The notes below the pieces were generated by a model. It ran no database searches. It was not told the DNA's origin and worked only from the letters and a program-made list of their open reading frames with translations. From contig JASHWL010000057.1 in assembly GCA_030044105.1 (NCBI GenBank), positions 1-15,035 on the forward strand: 15,035 bases of DNA, given 5' to 3'. Shown piece after piece: positions 1 to 6,997 of the stretch. The DNA comes from Thermoplasmata archaeon (GTDB lineage Archaea > Thermoplasmatota > Thermoplasmata > Lutacidiplasmatales > UBA184). Positions within the stretch are counted from its first letter, which is position 1. Every line of letters starts with the position of its first letter. The position numbers and the translations under genes are program-made.

Positions 1-139
1 GGCCGACGCCCCGGAACAGCTCGACGCGCTCCGCGTCCGCGAGGTAGTGCAGGTCCGGATTGAGCGTACCATCGCGGTCCACGAACAGAGCCCGTCGCAC
101 CGGGCCGGCCCGGACCTTCGGCTCCTCCCCCGGCGCCAC
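1..139 (-). CDS. HAD-superfamily phosphatase, N-terminal fragment (GmhB/histidinol-phosphatase-like)
   Basis: Only the first ~46 residues are inside the window; the gene continues past base 1. The translation contains ALFVDRDGTLNPDLHYL, which has the HAD motif I (DxDGT) with its nucleophilic aspartate. The following N-P-D..HYL...E.VELF matches the D,D-heptose-1,7-bisphosphate phosphatase (GmhB)/histidinol-phosphatase branch of HAD enzymes, so it probably removes phosphate from a sugar or amino-acid-precursor phosphate; the exact substrate cannot be told from a fragment. I chose the GTG at 139 because a CGCTTATC box on the minus strand (169-162) lies exactly 30 bases upstream, the same box and distance as for the prefoldin gene. 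An ATG at 151 is in frame and is the alternative start. It is divergent from the asparagine-synthase-like gene. Confidence 0.75.
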   Translation of the reverse strand, partial: MAPGEEPKVRAGPVRRALFVDRDGTLNPDLHYLADAERVELFRGVG

Positions 140-161
140 GATCGACCGCATCGCGCGAGGC

Positions 162-169
162 GATAAGCG
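162..169 (-). promoter_or_regulatory. TATA-like box for the HAD gene
   Basis: Minus-strand CGCTTATC. Its first base is 30 bases before the GTG at 139. The identical octamer stands 30 bases before the prefoldin GTG at 2708, and the related CGCTATAT 30 bases before the purB GTG. This spacing is what leaderless archaeal transcripts show. Confidence 0.5.
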
Positions 170-177
170 TTGGCAGC

Positions 178-945
178 GTGGGCGCCGGACCGGCGTCAAG
201 AGCGGTGATCGAGGAAGACGCGTACGAGCGGCTGGACCCGGCGTTCGAAGCCGCGATGGCGGGCGCGCGACGGGAGCACCGACCGCTCACCGTCCTCTTC
301 TCGGGTGGCGTCGACTCGGGCCTGCTCGCCTGGGAGCTCCGCGCTCGGCCCAGGACTCGGCTGCTCACGATCGGCCTGCCGGGAAGCCCCGACCTCCACG
401 CGGCCCGCGCCGGGGCGGCGGACCTCGGGGTCCGCGTCGAGGAGATCGAGATCCCGACCGGAGCGGTCGAGGACGGGGCGCGGCGGTGGTCGACCCGGCT
501 CCAGGACCTGCCGCGGACCCGCGCGGCGCCGCTGCTGGGCCTCGCCCTCGCGATGGCGTCCGCCGGGACGGGACCGGTGGTGTGCGGTCAGGGCGCGGAC
601 GAGCTATTCTTGGGCTACGCGCACTTCCGGAACCTGGACGCCCGCGCCGCGTCCGAGCGATCGGACGCCGATCTGGCCCGGCTCCGGGAGACCGACGCGG
701 TCCGCGCCGGTGCGATCGCGCACGAACTCGGCGTCGAGCTCGCGTGTCCCTACCTCGATCCCGTGTTCGTCCGGGCCGCGCGATCGATCCCGATCGATCT
801 CCGACTCCCGGGACGCGAGCCGAAGGCGCTCTTCCGCCGCTGGGCGCTCCACCGCGGCCTGCCGCGGTCGGTCGCGATGCGGGCGAAGAAGGCGCTCCAG
901 TACGGCACCGGGATCGACCGCGTCCTCGAGCGGCTCGGGCGGTGA
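178..945 (+). CDS. Stand-alone asparagine-synthase-type ATP pyrophosphatase domain protein
   Basis: A 255-residue protein made only of the synthetase half of asparagine synthase (PF00733-like). Visible motifs are the PP-loop SGGVDS (residues 42-47), which binds ATP pyrophosphate, CGQGADELFLGY (136-147), CPYLDP near 195 and RAKKALQYGTG near 235, all typical of the AsnB C-terminal domain. The N-terminal glutaminase domain (Cys2 nucleophile) is absent, so it cannot itself take ammonia from glutamine; it would use free ammonia, a partner protein, or adenylate a different substrate. GTG at 178 is the longest start; an in-frame GTG at 205 (before IEEDAYERLDP) is equally possible, and no convincing TATA box decides between them. 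It is divergent from the HAD gene and sits 72 bases before purB, which has its own promoter. Confidence 0.8.
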   Translation: MGAGPASRAVIEEDAYERLDPAFEAAMAGARREHRPLTVLFSGGVDSGLLAWELRARPRTRLLTIGLPGSPDLHAARAGAADLGVRVEEIEIPTGAVEDGARRWSTRLQDLPRTRAAPLLGLALAMASAGTGPVVCGQGADELFLGYAHFRNLDARAASERSDADLARLRETDAVRAGAIAHELGVELACPYLDPVFVRAARSIPIDLRLPGREPKALFRRWALHRGLPRSVAMRAKKALQYGTGIDRVLERLGR

Positions 946-987
946 AAGCCGCGTCCGGTCCGAGAGTCTCGGGACGCGCGGTACCAC

Positions 988-997
988 CGCTATATAT
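988..997 (+). promoter_or_regulatory. TATA box of the purB-pcc1 operon
   Basis: CGCTATATAT in an otherwise GC-rich stretch, ending about 21 bases before the GTG at 1018 (first base 30 before it). No Shine-Dalgarno sequence precedes the GTG, so a leaderless transcript starting at or next to the start codon is likely. Confidence 0.75.
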
Positions 998-1017
998 CCG
1001 GGGCCGGGTTCCCCGGT

Positions 1018-2382
1018 GTGACGGACGACTCGGGATCTCTCTTCTGTCCCCTCGAGTTTCGGTACGGCCGGGACGCGACCCGGTCCCTGTTCGCGCGGGA
1101 CGCGCGTCTCGCCCGCGCGCTCCGGGTCGAGGCCGCGCTCGCCGCCGCCGAGGCGGAGCTGGGCATGATCCCGATCGAGGCGGCGGCGGCGATCGGGGCG
1201 GCCGCGACGCTCGACCATGTCTCCGTGGACCGGGTCGACGAGCTCGAGCGCTCGCTCCACCACGACGTGATGGCGATGACGCGGGCCCTCGCCGCGGCGG
1301 CCGGAGCGGGCGGACGCTGGGTCCATTTCGGGGCGACGAGCGCCGACATCACCGAGACGGCGCTGGCCCTCGAGCTGCAGGAGTCGGGGGCGGTCCTGCG
1401 CGACGACCTGACGCGGCTCGTCCGGGTCCTCGCCGGGCTGGCCCGGCGGTACCGGGAGACCCCCGAGATCGCGCGCACGCACGGGCAGCACGGCATCCCG
1501 ATCAGCTTCGGTCACAAGATGGCGGTCGCCGCGGCGGAGTTCGCGCGGCACCGCCGCCGCCTCGACCAGCTGCTGCCCCGCGTCGCCGTCGGGAAGATGG
1601 CGGGCGCGGTGGGCACCGGCGCGGGGTTCGGCCGGCACGCCGAAGCGGTGGAGGCCGGCGTCATGCGGCGGCTCGGCATCGCCGCGGACGAGGCGCCGAC
1701 CCAGCTCGTGGGACGCGACCGCCTCGCCGAGTTCACCAACTGGCTCGCCCTCGTCGCGAGCTCGGCCGAGCGCCTCTCGACCGAGGTGCGGAACCTGCAG
1801 CGGACGGAGATCGCCGAGGTCGCCGAACCGTTCGACGAGGCGCGCCAGGTCGGGAGCTCCACGATGGCCCAGAAGCGCAACCCGATCGTCTCGGAGAACA
1901 TCTCCAGCCTCGCACGGCTCGTCCGGGCGTTCGCGCTGCCTCCGCTCGACAACATGGTCCAGTGGCACGAGCGGGACCTCGCGAACTCGGCCAACGAGCG
2001 CATCGTCCTCCCCCACGCGATCGTGCTGGCGGACGACCTGCTCGAGAAGCTGACCGAGGTGTTCGAGGGCCTCCGGGTCGACGGCGACCGCATGGGCGAG
2101 ATCGTGGCGGGGTCGAGCACGGCGATGACCGAGAGCCTCATGCTCGCGCTGACGACGAAGGGGATCGCCCGCGCGGACGCCCACGAGCTGCTGCGCCGAC
2201 TCACCCGGGACCCCGGCCAGGGCCCCGGCCTCGCGGAACGCGCGCTGGCCGAGCCCGCGGTCACGGCGCTGCTCTCGGCGGCGGAGATCCGGGAGCTCGT
2301 CGACCCGGCCGCCTACGTGCGCTCGGCGGCGGAGAAGACCGACCGCATCCTCGCCTCGCTCGACCCCGATCTCGTGGCATGA
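1018..2382 (+). CDS. purB: Adenylosuccinate lyase
   Basis: A 454-residue member of the fumarase/aspartase superfamily. It cleaves SAICAR to AICAR and adenylosuccinate to AMP, releasing fumarate, in purine synthesis in the cytosol. Family signatures are in order: HHDVMAM (residues 81-87), HFGATSADITET (103-114), ARTHGQHGIP (152-161, with the catalytic histidine region), and the signature loop GSSTMAQKRNP (279-289), whose serine is the catalytic base. The loop reads M-A-Q where most purB proteins I know read M-P-H. Length matches the family's usual 430-480. GTG at 1018 is chosen from the TATA box 27-30 bases upstream. The stop overlaps the next gene's ATG (ATGA), so pcc1 is translationally coupled. 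Argininosuccinate lyase or a muconate-cycloisomerase-type relative is less likely given the motif set. Confidence 0.93.
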   Translation: MTDDSGSLFCPLEFRYGRDATRSLFARDARLARALRVEAALAAAEAELGMIPIEAAAAIGAAATLDHVSVDRVDELERSLHHDVMAMTRALAAAAGAGGRWVHFGATSADITETALALELQESGAVLRDDLTRLVRVLAGLARRYRETPEIARTHGQHGIPISFGHKMAVAAAEFARHRRRLDQLLPRVAVGKMAGAVGTGAGFGRHAEAVEAGVMRRLGIAADEAPTQLVGRDRLAEFTNWLALVASSAERLSTEVRNLQRTEIAEVAEPFDEARQVGSSTMAQKRNPIVSENISSLARLVRAFALPPLDNMVQWHERDLANSANERIVLPHAIVLADDLLEKLTEVFEGLRVDGDRMGEIVAGSSTAMTESLMLALTTKGIARADAHELLRRLTRDPGQGPGLAERALAEPAVTALLSAAEIRELVDPAAYVRSAAEKTDRILASLDPDLVA

Positions 2383-2645
2383 GCGGGGAACGTCCGTCGG
2401 TCTGGTCGGCGCGGCTCGATATCCGTTGCGCGGACGCGGGGTTCGCCGAGGCATTGACGCGCACGCTCGGCCCCGAGGTCGCGCGGGAGGTGCCGCGGGC
2501 CCGCGCGACGCTGGACGCCGGCGGCCCGACGACGGTGCGCCTCACGATCGCGGCGGCCGACACGGGCGCGATGCGGGCGGCCACCAACACGTTCCTCGGC
2601 TGGGTCCAGCTCGCGGTCGCCACCCGGCGCGCCGCTTCCCGCTGA
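2379..2645 (+). CDS. pcc1: KEOPS complex subunit Pcc1-like protein
   Basis: A small 88-residue protein starting at the ATG that overlaps the purB stop codon. The C-terminal half, LTIAAADTGAMRAATNTFLGW, follows the CTAG/Pcc1 pattern (ADT..[LM]RA..N[TS][FY]L.W). Pcc1 is the dimerisation subunit of KEOPS, the Kae1-Bud32-Cgi121-Pcc1 complex that makes the t6A37 modification on tRNAs reading ANN codons. Context supports this: pcc1 directly upstream of the prefoldin beta gene is a recurrent archaeal arrangement. The sequence match is over a short, weakly conserved family, so the name rests on motif, size and neighbours together. The other KEOPS subunits are not in the window. Confidence 0.8.
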   Translation: MSGERPSVWSARLDIRCADAGFAEALTRTLGPEVAREVPRARATLDAGGPTTVRLTIAAADTGAMRAATNTFLGWVQLAVATRRAASR

Positions 2646-2677
2646 TCCCGGGCGTCGAGGGCGGCGCGCCGCCGAAG

Positions 2678-2687
2678 CGCTTATCTT
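2678..2687 (+). promoter_or_regulatory. TATA-like box for prefoldin beta
   Basis: CGCTTATCTT lies just after the pcc1 stop, its first base 30 bases before the GTG at 2708. The core octamer equals the one in front of the HAD gene. It suggests the prefoldin gene has its own leaderless transcript although it is also downstream of purB-pcc1. Confidence 0.6.
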
Positions 2688-2707
2688 CGGGGGGCCGTGA
2701 GCCGGAC

Positions 2708-3085
2708 GTGGCCCTGCCCGCGAAGCTCCAGAACGATCTCAAGCAGTTCCAACGGCTCCAGCAGGAGCTCGGTGGCGCGCAGCAGCAACGCCTGCAGATG
2801 GACCTCAAGCTGCGCGAGGTCACGCACACGCTGGAAGAGCTGAAGCCGCTCGCCGACGACGCGGTGATCTACCGACCGGTCGGCGGACTCCTCGTCAAGG
2901 CGAAGAGCAAGAAGGAGGTCGAGGACCTCCTGACCGAGGAGAAGGAGACGCTCGAGGTCCGGGTCAAGGCGCTCGAGCGGCAGGAGAACCACCTCCGCGA
3001 GCGCTACACGACCATGCAGCAGGAGCTCAGCCAGGCCCTGCAGGCCGCGGGCGTCAACCCGGCCACGGGCACGGCCGAAGAGTAG
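2708..3085 (+). CDS. pfdB: Prefoldin beta subunit
   Basis: A 125-residue, strongly coiled-coil protein. Residues ~4-45 form the first helix (LQNDLKQFQRLQQEL...), followed by the beta hairpin around residues 52-66 (DAVIYRPVGGLLVKA), which is the diagnostic prefoldin beta segment, and a second helix ending ...TTMQQELSQALQ. Four beta and two alpha subunits form a jellyfish-shaped ATP-independent chaperone that hands unfolded proteins to the thermosome. The start is set at GTG 2708: the box at 2678 lies 30 bases upstream, and the protein then begins at the usual family N-terminus; upstream in-frame sequence is a shadow of pcc1. It converges on the prenyl synthase gene with only 6 bases between stop codons. 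Confidence 0.93.
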   Translation: MALPAKLQNDLKQFQRLQQELGGAQQQRLQMDLKLREVTHTLEELKPLADDAVIYRPVGGLLVKAKSKKEVEDLLTEEKETLEVRVKALERQENHLRERYTTMQQELSQALQAAGVNPATGTAEE

Positions 3086-3091
3086 GCGCGC

Positions 3092-4153
3092 TCAGCTCCG
3101 CCGGCGCACCAGCCGGTCGGCGATCTCGCGGAGCAGCGGCTTCCCCGACGCGCGGATCGATCGGCTCCGATCGAGGCGCGCGAGGGCGCGGCGGGTGAGC
3201 GCCTCGATGCGACGCTCGGAGTACGCGAGGCTGCCCGTCCGCCGGAGGACCTCCCGCGCGTCCTCGACCTCGGCCGGCGACGCGTCCGCGCGGCCGAGGA
3301 CCCGCGCGAGCCGGGCGCGGTCGTCGGCGTTCCCCTCGGACCACGCGCGCACGACCAGGAGGGTCCGCTTCCCCTCGGGGAGATCGTTCGGGCTCTTGCC
3401 GGACTCGTCCGCGTCGAACCCCGCTCCGAGCACGTCGTCCCGGAGCTGGAACGCGATCCCGAGGTCCCGGGCGACCGCTTCGAGGTCTCCGAGCGTCGCG
3501 GGTCGCTGGCCTCCGAGCAGCGCGCCGATCTTCAGCGGGGCGGAGACGGTGTAGACCGCGGACTTGAGCTCGTGGACGCGGAGCACGTCCGACTCGGTGA
3601 CGGCCCCGGGGTCGAGCGTGCCGTTCCGGATATCGAGCAGCTGGCCGTAGGCCGTGAGACGCGTCATGAGCACGTACTCGGCGAGCGCGGCGAGACGGGC
3701 CGCGGACGGGGCGGGCGCCCCAAGAAGCGCCTCCACCGTGAACGGCTCCTCGAGGTCGCCGACCGTGATCCCCACGCCCACCCCGTAGTCGTCGCTGGAA
3801 CCGAGGGCGGCGTCGGCGCGGTGCGTCGCCGCGAGGGACCGGTGGACGGCCGGCCCTCCCCGCCGCTCCTCCGCGTGATCGATGATGTCGTCGTGGATGA
3901 GCATCCAGCTCTGGAAGTGCTCGAGGGCCGCGGCCGCGCCGATCGCCGGCGCCGGAGCGCGACCCGTGGCGAGGTGGTACCCGGCGAGGACGAGGACCGC
4001 GCGGAAGCGCTTCCCTCCACGCAGCGTGAACTCCTGGTTCACGTCGAGGAACGGTCGGACCGTCGGGGGGGCGGCGCGCCGGGCGGTCGCGTAGGAGGCA
4101 CGCAGCTCGGCCTCCAGTCGCGGAAGGTAGCCGAAGAGATCCTCGAGTCGCAC
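3092..4153 (-). CDS. Polyprenyl (geranylgeranyl-type) diphosphate synthase
   Basis: A 353-residue trans-isoprenyl diphosphate synthase (PF00348). It condenses IPP with allylic diphosphates; in archaea the C20 product feeds ether-lipid synthesis. The first aspartate-rich motif is HDDIID (residues 87-92) and is followed by RRGG (98-100), GGKRFR is at 46-51, and the second aspartate region is QLRDDVLG (236-243) with GKRT at 261-264. The second motif is DDxxG rather than DDxxD, a form also seen in archaeal enzymes. The fifth residue before the first DD is Trp83; a bulky residue there is the chain-length feature of archaeal type I GGPP synthases, so C15-C20 products are more likely than long chains. 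GTG at 4153 is 25-31 bases from the shared TATA box. Confidence 0.9.
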   Translation of the reverse strand: MRLEDLFGYLPRLEAELRASYATARRAAPPTVRPFLDVNQEFTLRGGKRFRAVLVLAGYHLATGRAPAPAIGAAAALEHFQSWMLIHDDIIDHAEERRGGPAVHRSLAATHRADAALGSSDDYGVGVGITVGDLEEPFTVEALLGAPAPSAARLAALAEYVLMTRLTAYGQLLDIRNGTLDPGAVTESDVLRVHELKSAVYTVSAPLKIGALLGGQRPATLGDLEAVARDLGIAFQLRDDVLGAGFDADESGKSPNDLPEGKRTLLVVRAWSEGNADDRARLARVLGRADASPAEVEDAREVLRRTGSLAYSERRIEALTRRALARLDRSRSIRASGKPLLREIADRLVRRRS

Positions 4154-4176
4154 GGCGGTTGCGCGTGGACTCCGTG

Positions 4177-4186
4177 CTATTTAATG
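4177..4186. promoter_or_regulatory. Shared TATA box between two divergent genes
   Basis: CTATTTAATG on the plus strand and CATTAAATAG on the minus strand form the only AT-rich stretch between the GTG of the prenyl synthase (4153, minus) and the ATG of the TPR protein (4208, plus). Its centre (about 4181) is almost exactly midway between the two start codons (4180.5), so one near-symmetric box is correctly spaced for leaderless transcription in both directions. Confidence 0.7.
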
Positions 4187-4207
4187 AACCCCGCCCTACC
4201 ATCGGCG

Positions 4208-5341
4208 ATGGCGTCGCCGACGTTCGTCCAGCTCGCGAACGGACTGGTCACGGCCATGGGCCAGCGCATGGACGCCGCGAAGACGATCCCCGAGGGGCTC
4301 GTGCTGCGCACGGGCGACGGATTCCTCTACGCCTTCCTCGAGGACCCCAACGAGGTCTCCCTGGAGGGCATCCGGCGGATCGCCGGGGACGTCGGGACCG
4401 ACTCGCCCCGGCTGGTCGTGCTGACGCCGGGCCGTCTCCCGCTCGCGCTGACCGCGGAGGTCCTCCAGCGGTCGGGGACCCTGGTGGAGGGCTCGCGCTT
4501 CGCCGAGCTCGCCCGGCAGCTCGGTCTCGCGTCGTACCTCGGCGAGGAACCCCGGCCCCCGCCCGAACCCCGCGCGCGGCTGCTCCCGAGCGCCCAGCAA
4601 CTGGACGCGGTCATGGGTCGGGCCCGCACGTGGCTCGACTGGGGCGTCCCGGCCCTGGCGCTCCGCTTCTACCGTCAGGCGCTCGAGATGAAGGACGGAT
4701 TCGGGCCGGCCCGCGTCGGCATCGCGCGTTCCCTCCTTGGGCTCGGGCTCGTGGACGACGCCGAGCGCCTCTTCCAGGAGATCCTCGCCGTGCGACCGGA
4801 CGACCTCGACGCTCGGCTCGGGCTCGCCGCGGTGCTCGGCGCCCGGGCCAAACCGCGCGAGGAGATCGCGATCTACCGCACGCTCCTGGGCGAGGACGAG
4901 GCCCGCGTGGAGGTGCGCGCCCACCTGGTCGCCGCGCTGGTCGACCTGGGCGACTGGCCGGCCGCGCGCGTCGAGCTCGAGGCGATGCTCGGGTCGAGCC
5001 CCGAGGACCCGCAGCTCCGCTTCCTCCACGCGGTGGCGCTCGAACGCACGGGGGAGGGTCCCGCCGCCGAGCGCGAGCGGGAGGAGTCTCGCCGTCTGGG
5101 ACTTTCCTTCGAGCGCGAGAGCGCGCTCTGCCAGCACCTCGGTCTCCCTCCGCCGAACGACCCCGGCGCGCCCGTGCCCGAACCTCGCCGAGCGATCGCC
5201 CCGCGCCGGCATCCCGCGCGGACGCGGGCCCCGAAGCGGCCGCCGGCGCGGAGAGCCGCGCGACGCCCGGCACGCAAGACCGGCCCCCCGTCGAGGGCTC
5301 GGACCGCGACCCGCCGGCCGGCGAACCGCAAACGTAAGTAG
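4208..5341 (+). CDS. TPR-repeat protein with an N-terminal alpha/beta region and a very basic C-terminal tail
   Basis: A 377-residue protein in three parts. Residues 1-~115 look like a small alpha/beta domain (LVLRTGDGFLYAF..., PRLVVLTPGRLPLAL, ...FAELARQLGLASYLG) that I do not recognise with certainty. Residues ~135-305 are consecutive TPR-like helix pairs (WGVPALALRFYRQALEMKDGFGPA, GLVDDAERLFQEILAVRPDDLDA, then two more). Residues ~323-377 are almost only Arg, Lys, Pro and Ala, like histone or ribosomal-protein tails, suggesting nucleic-acid contact. The role is probably scaffolding; no enzyme motif is seen. ATG 4208 is preferred over the in-frame ATG 4184, which lies inside the TATA box. 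It runs 36 bases ahead of the BtuF-like gene. Confidence 0.75.
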   Translation: MASPTFVQLANGLVTAMGQRMDAAKTIPEGLVLRTGDGFLYAFLEDPNEVSLEGIRRIAGDVGTDSPRLVVLTPGRLPLALTAEVLQRSGTLVEGSRFAELARQLGLASYLGEEPRPPPEPRARLLPSAQQLDAVMGRARTWLDWGVPALALRFYRQALEMKDGFGPARVGIARSLLGLGLVDDAERLFQEILAVRPDDLDARLGLAAVLGARAKPREEIAIYRTLLGEDEARVEVRAHLVAALVDLGDWPAARVELEAMLGSSPEDPQLRFLHAVALERTGEGPAAEREREESRRLGLSFERESALCQHLGLPPPNDPGAPVPEPRRAIAPRRHPARTRAPKRPPARRAARRPARKTGPPSRARTATRRPANRKRK

Positions 5342-5377
5342 GGCTGCGCCGGCTCCGAAGCTCGGACGTCGACGGCG

Positions 5378-6286
5378 ATGCGCATCGTCTCCGTGCTCCC
5401 GAGCGCCACCGAGATCGTGTGCGCCCTGGGCCACGCGGCCGAGCTGGTGGGCCGCAGCGCCGAGTGCGACTCTCCGGCGAGCGTCGCGGGCCTGCCCGTC
5501 GTCATGCGGCCCCGCACGCTCGACTCGGACCGGCCGTCCGCCGAGATCGACCGAAGGGTCCAGGCCGCCCGGAGGCGAGCGGAGAGCCTCTACGAGCTCG
5601 ACATCGATCTGCTGCGGCGGTTGCGGCCGGACCTGATCCTGACGCAGGACCTCTGCGGGGTCTGCTCGGTCACCGAGGCCGAGGTGGCGACGGCCTGCGC
5701 GATCGCCGACGTGGCGCCGCGCATCGTGTCGCTGACCCCGCGCTCGCTGTCGGGCGTGTGGGAGTCGGTCGAGCGGATCGGCCGCGAGGTCGACGACCCC
5801 GATGCCGGGCGAGAGCTCGCGCGCCGTCTGCGGGTGCGGAGCCGACCGACGCGCCCGCCGGGCGCGGCCCCGCGCGTCGCGGTCGTGGAGTGGCTGGACC
5901 CGCCGATCCTCGCCGGCCTGTGGGTTCCCGATCTGATCCGGGCCGCGGGCGGCACCACGCTCGGACCCCGCTCGGGACGCACCGGGGTGCGGACGAGCTG
6001 GGCGGAGCTCGCCACGCGGGCCGCGGACCTCGTCGTGCTGAGCCCCTGCAGCTTCTCGGTGGAGCGGACCCGGCGAGAGCTGGAGCAGCCCCTCCTCCGC
6101 GAAGCCGCAAGCGCCCTCCGACCTCCGCGGGGGGTCTTCCTCGCGGACGAGGCGTACTTCTCGCGTCCCGGGCCCCGGCTCGCGGACGGCGTCGACCTGC
6201 TGCGGCATCTGCTGCGATCCACGGATTGGGCGCCTCCGATGCCCTACGCGGCGTACGGTCCGGCGGCCGGGGAGGCCGCCGCATGA
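5378..6286 (+). CDS. BtuF-like (cobalamin/iron-siderophore type) binding protein without signal peptide
   Basis: A 302-residue class III periplasmic-binding-protein fold. It begins directly with MRIVSVLPSATEIVCALG, the first strand of BtuF/FepB domains, and has RRLRPDLILTQDLCGVCSV (residues 81-98) with the Cys-Gly-Val-Cys pair (93-96) often seen in a cytosolic branch annotated as cobalamin-binding or ABC-transporter substrate-binding proteins. There is no signal peptide, lipobox or membrane anchor, so it is predicted to stay in the cytosol, and no permease or ATPase gene is adjacent. A direct uptake role is therefore doubtful; ligand sensing or handling is possible. The start is the only good ATG; no clear promoter lies in the 36-base gap, so it is probably co-transcribed with the TPR gene. 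Its stop overlaps the next ATG (ATGA). Confidence 0.8.
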   Translation: MRIVSVLPSATEIVCALGHAAELVGRSAECDSPASVAGLPVVMRPRTLDSDRPSAEIDRRVQAARRRAESLYELDIDLLRRLRPDLILTQDLCGVCSVTEAEVATACAIADVAPRIVSLTPRSLSGVWESVERIGREVDDPDAGRELARRLRVRSRPTRPPGAAPRVAVVEWLDPPILAGLWVPDLIRAAGGTTLGPRSGRTGVRTSWAELATRAADLVVLSPCSFSVERTRRELEQPLLREAASALRPPRGVFLADEAYFSRPGPRLADGVDLLRHLLRSTDWAPPMPYAAYGPAAGEAAA

Positions 6287-6987
6287 GCTACACGATCCCG
6301 TCGTCCGGCACGTACTCGTACTCCTGGGCCCCGACCCCGACCCGCGGTTTCCACACCTCCCCGCGCGAGATCGCGGAGATCTCCGTCGCCTTCCTCGTGC
6401 TCACGTTCGACTTCGTGCTGATCATGTGGGTCGGCGGCCTGTTCTCGGGCTTCGGCCTCGGCGTGCTCGGGTCGGTACCGCTCTCGGTCGTCCTGGCGGC
6501 CGCCGGCATCTCGTTCACGGCGTTCGTGTGCCACGAGATGGCCCACAAGATCTCCGCGCAGCGCCACGGGTACTGGGCGGAGTTCCGATGGTATCCCGTG
6601 GGCTTGCTGCTGTCTGTCTTCACGGCCTACATCGGATTCCTGTTCGCCGCCCCCGGGGCGACCGTGGTCGGCGGCATGGGGGACGTGCGCGAGTGGGGAA
6701 GGACGAGCCTGGCCGGCCCGGCCTCGAACCTCGGGTTCGCGGCCCTGTTCTATGCCGGTGCGGTGGGGCTGTGGTACGCTGGGAGCGCCCTGTGGTTCTG
6801 GCTGATCCTCGTGGCGTACTTCAACGCGTTCTTCGCCGCGTTCAACATGATCCCGTTCGGTCCCCTCGACGGCGCGAAGGTCCTGCGCTGGAGCCCGAAG
6901 ACCTGGGCGGCCGGGTTCGCCCTCGCCGCGGTCGCCGCGGCGGTCTGCGGGGCCTCGATCTACTTGGTCGGCGCCCCGATCCCCTAG
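6283..6987 (+). CDS. Site-2-type membrane metalloprotease (peptidase M50 family)
   Basis: A 234-residue integral membrane protein with about five to six hydrophobic segments. The zinc motif CHEMAHK (HExxH, residues 84-88) lies in a membrane helix, and the second motif NMIPFGPLDG (188-197) supplies the third zinc ligand Asp, as in S2P/SpoIVFB proteases that cut substrates inside the membrane. The first ~25 residues are Ser/Tyr/Pro-rich and polar. No PDZ or CBS domain is present, so it is a compact archaeal form. ATG 6283 overlaps the upstream stop and has a GGGGAGG ribosome binding site ~8 bases before it. Substrate unknown; in this family substrates are often membrane-tethered regulators. Confidence 0.88.
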   Translation: MSYTIPSSGTYSYSWAPTPTRGFHTSPREIAEISVAFLVLTFDFVLIMWVGGLFSGFGLGVLGSVPLSVVLAAAGISFTAFVCHEMAHKISAQRHGYWAEFRWYPVGLLLSVFTAYIGFLFAAPGATVVGGMGDVREWGRTSLAGPASNLGFAALFYAGAVGLWYAGSALWFWLILVAYFNAFFAAFNMIPFGPLDGAKVLRWSPKTWAAGFALAAVAAAVCGASIYLVGAPIP

Positions 6988-6990
6988 GAG
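6986..6990 (+). promoter_or_regulatory. Ribosome binding site for the MBL-fold gene
   Basis: AGGAG, overlapping the stop codon of the protease gene, 7 bases before the GTG at 6998. It fixes the GTG as the start and shows that internal operon genes use Shine-Dalgarno initiation, unlike the leaderless first genes. Confidence 0.6.
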
Positions 6991-6997
6991 CGCCGCC

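Noticed and set aside
60..2378. A very long plus-strand open frame that ends as pcc1
   Set aside because: Upstream of 2379 its translation is Arg/Gly/Pro-rich and lies out of frame over the clear asparagine-synthase and purB genes; only the last 88 residues are real.
604..2454. A 616-residue minus-strand open frame opposite purB
   Set aside because: GC-driven antisense shadow with Arg/Asp/Pro-rich composition and no recognisable motif; purB on the other strand has all its signatures.
4184..4207. In-frame ATG 4184 as start of the TPR protein
   Set aside because: It lies inside the TATA box; ATG 4208 is correctly spaced for a leaderless transcript.
4196..6208. A 670-residue minus-strand open frame
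   Set aside because: Antisense shadow of the TPR and BtuF-like genes, low-complexity Arg/Gly/Pro composition.
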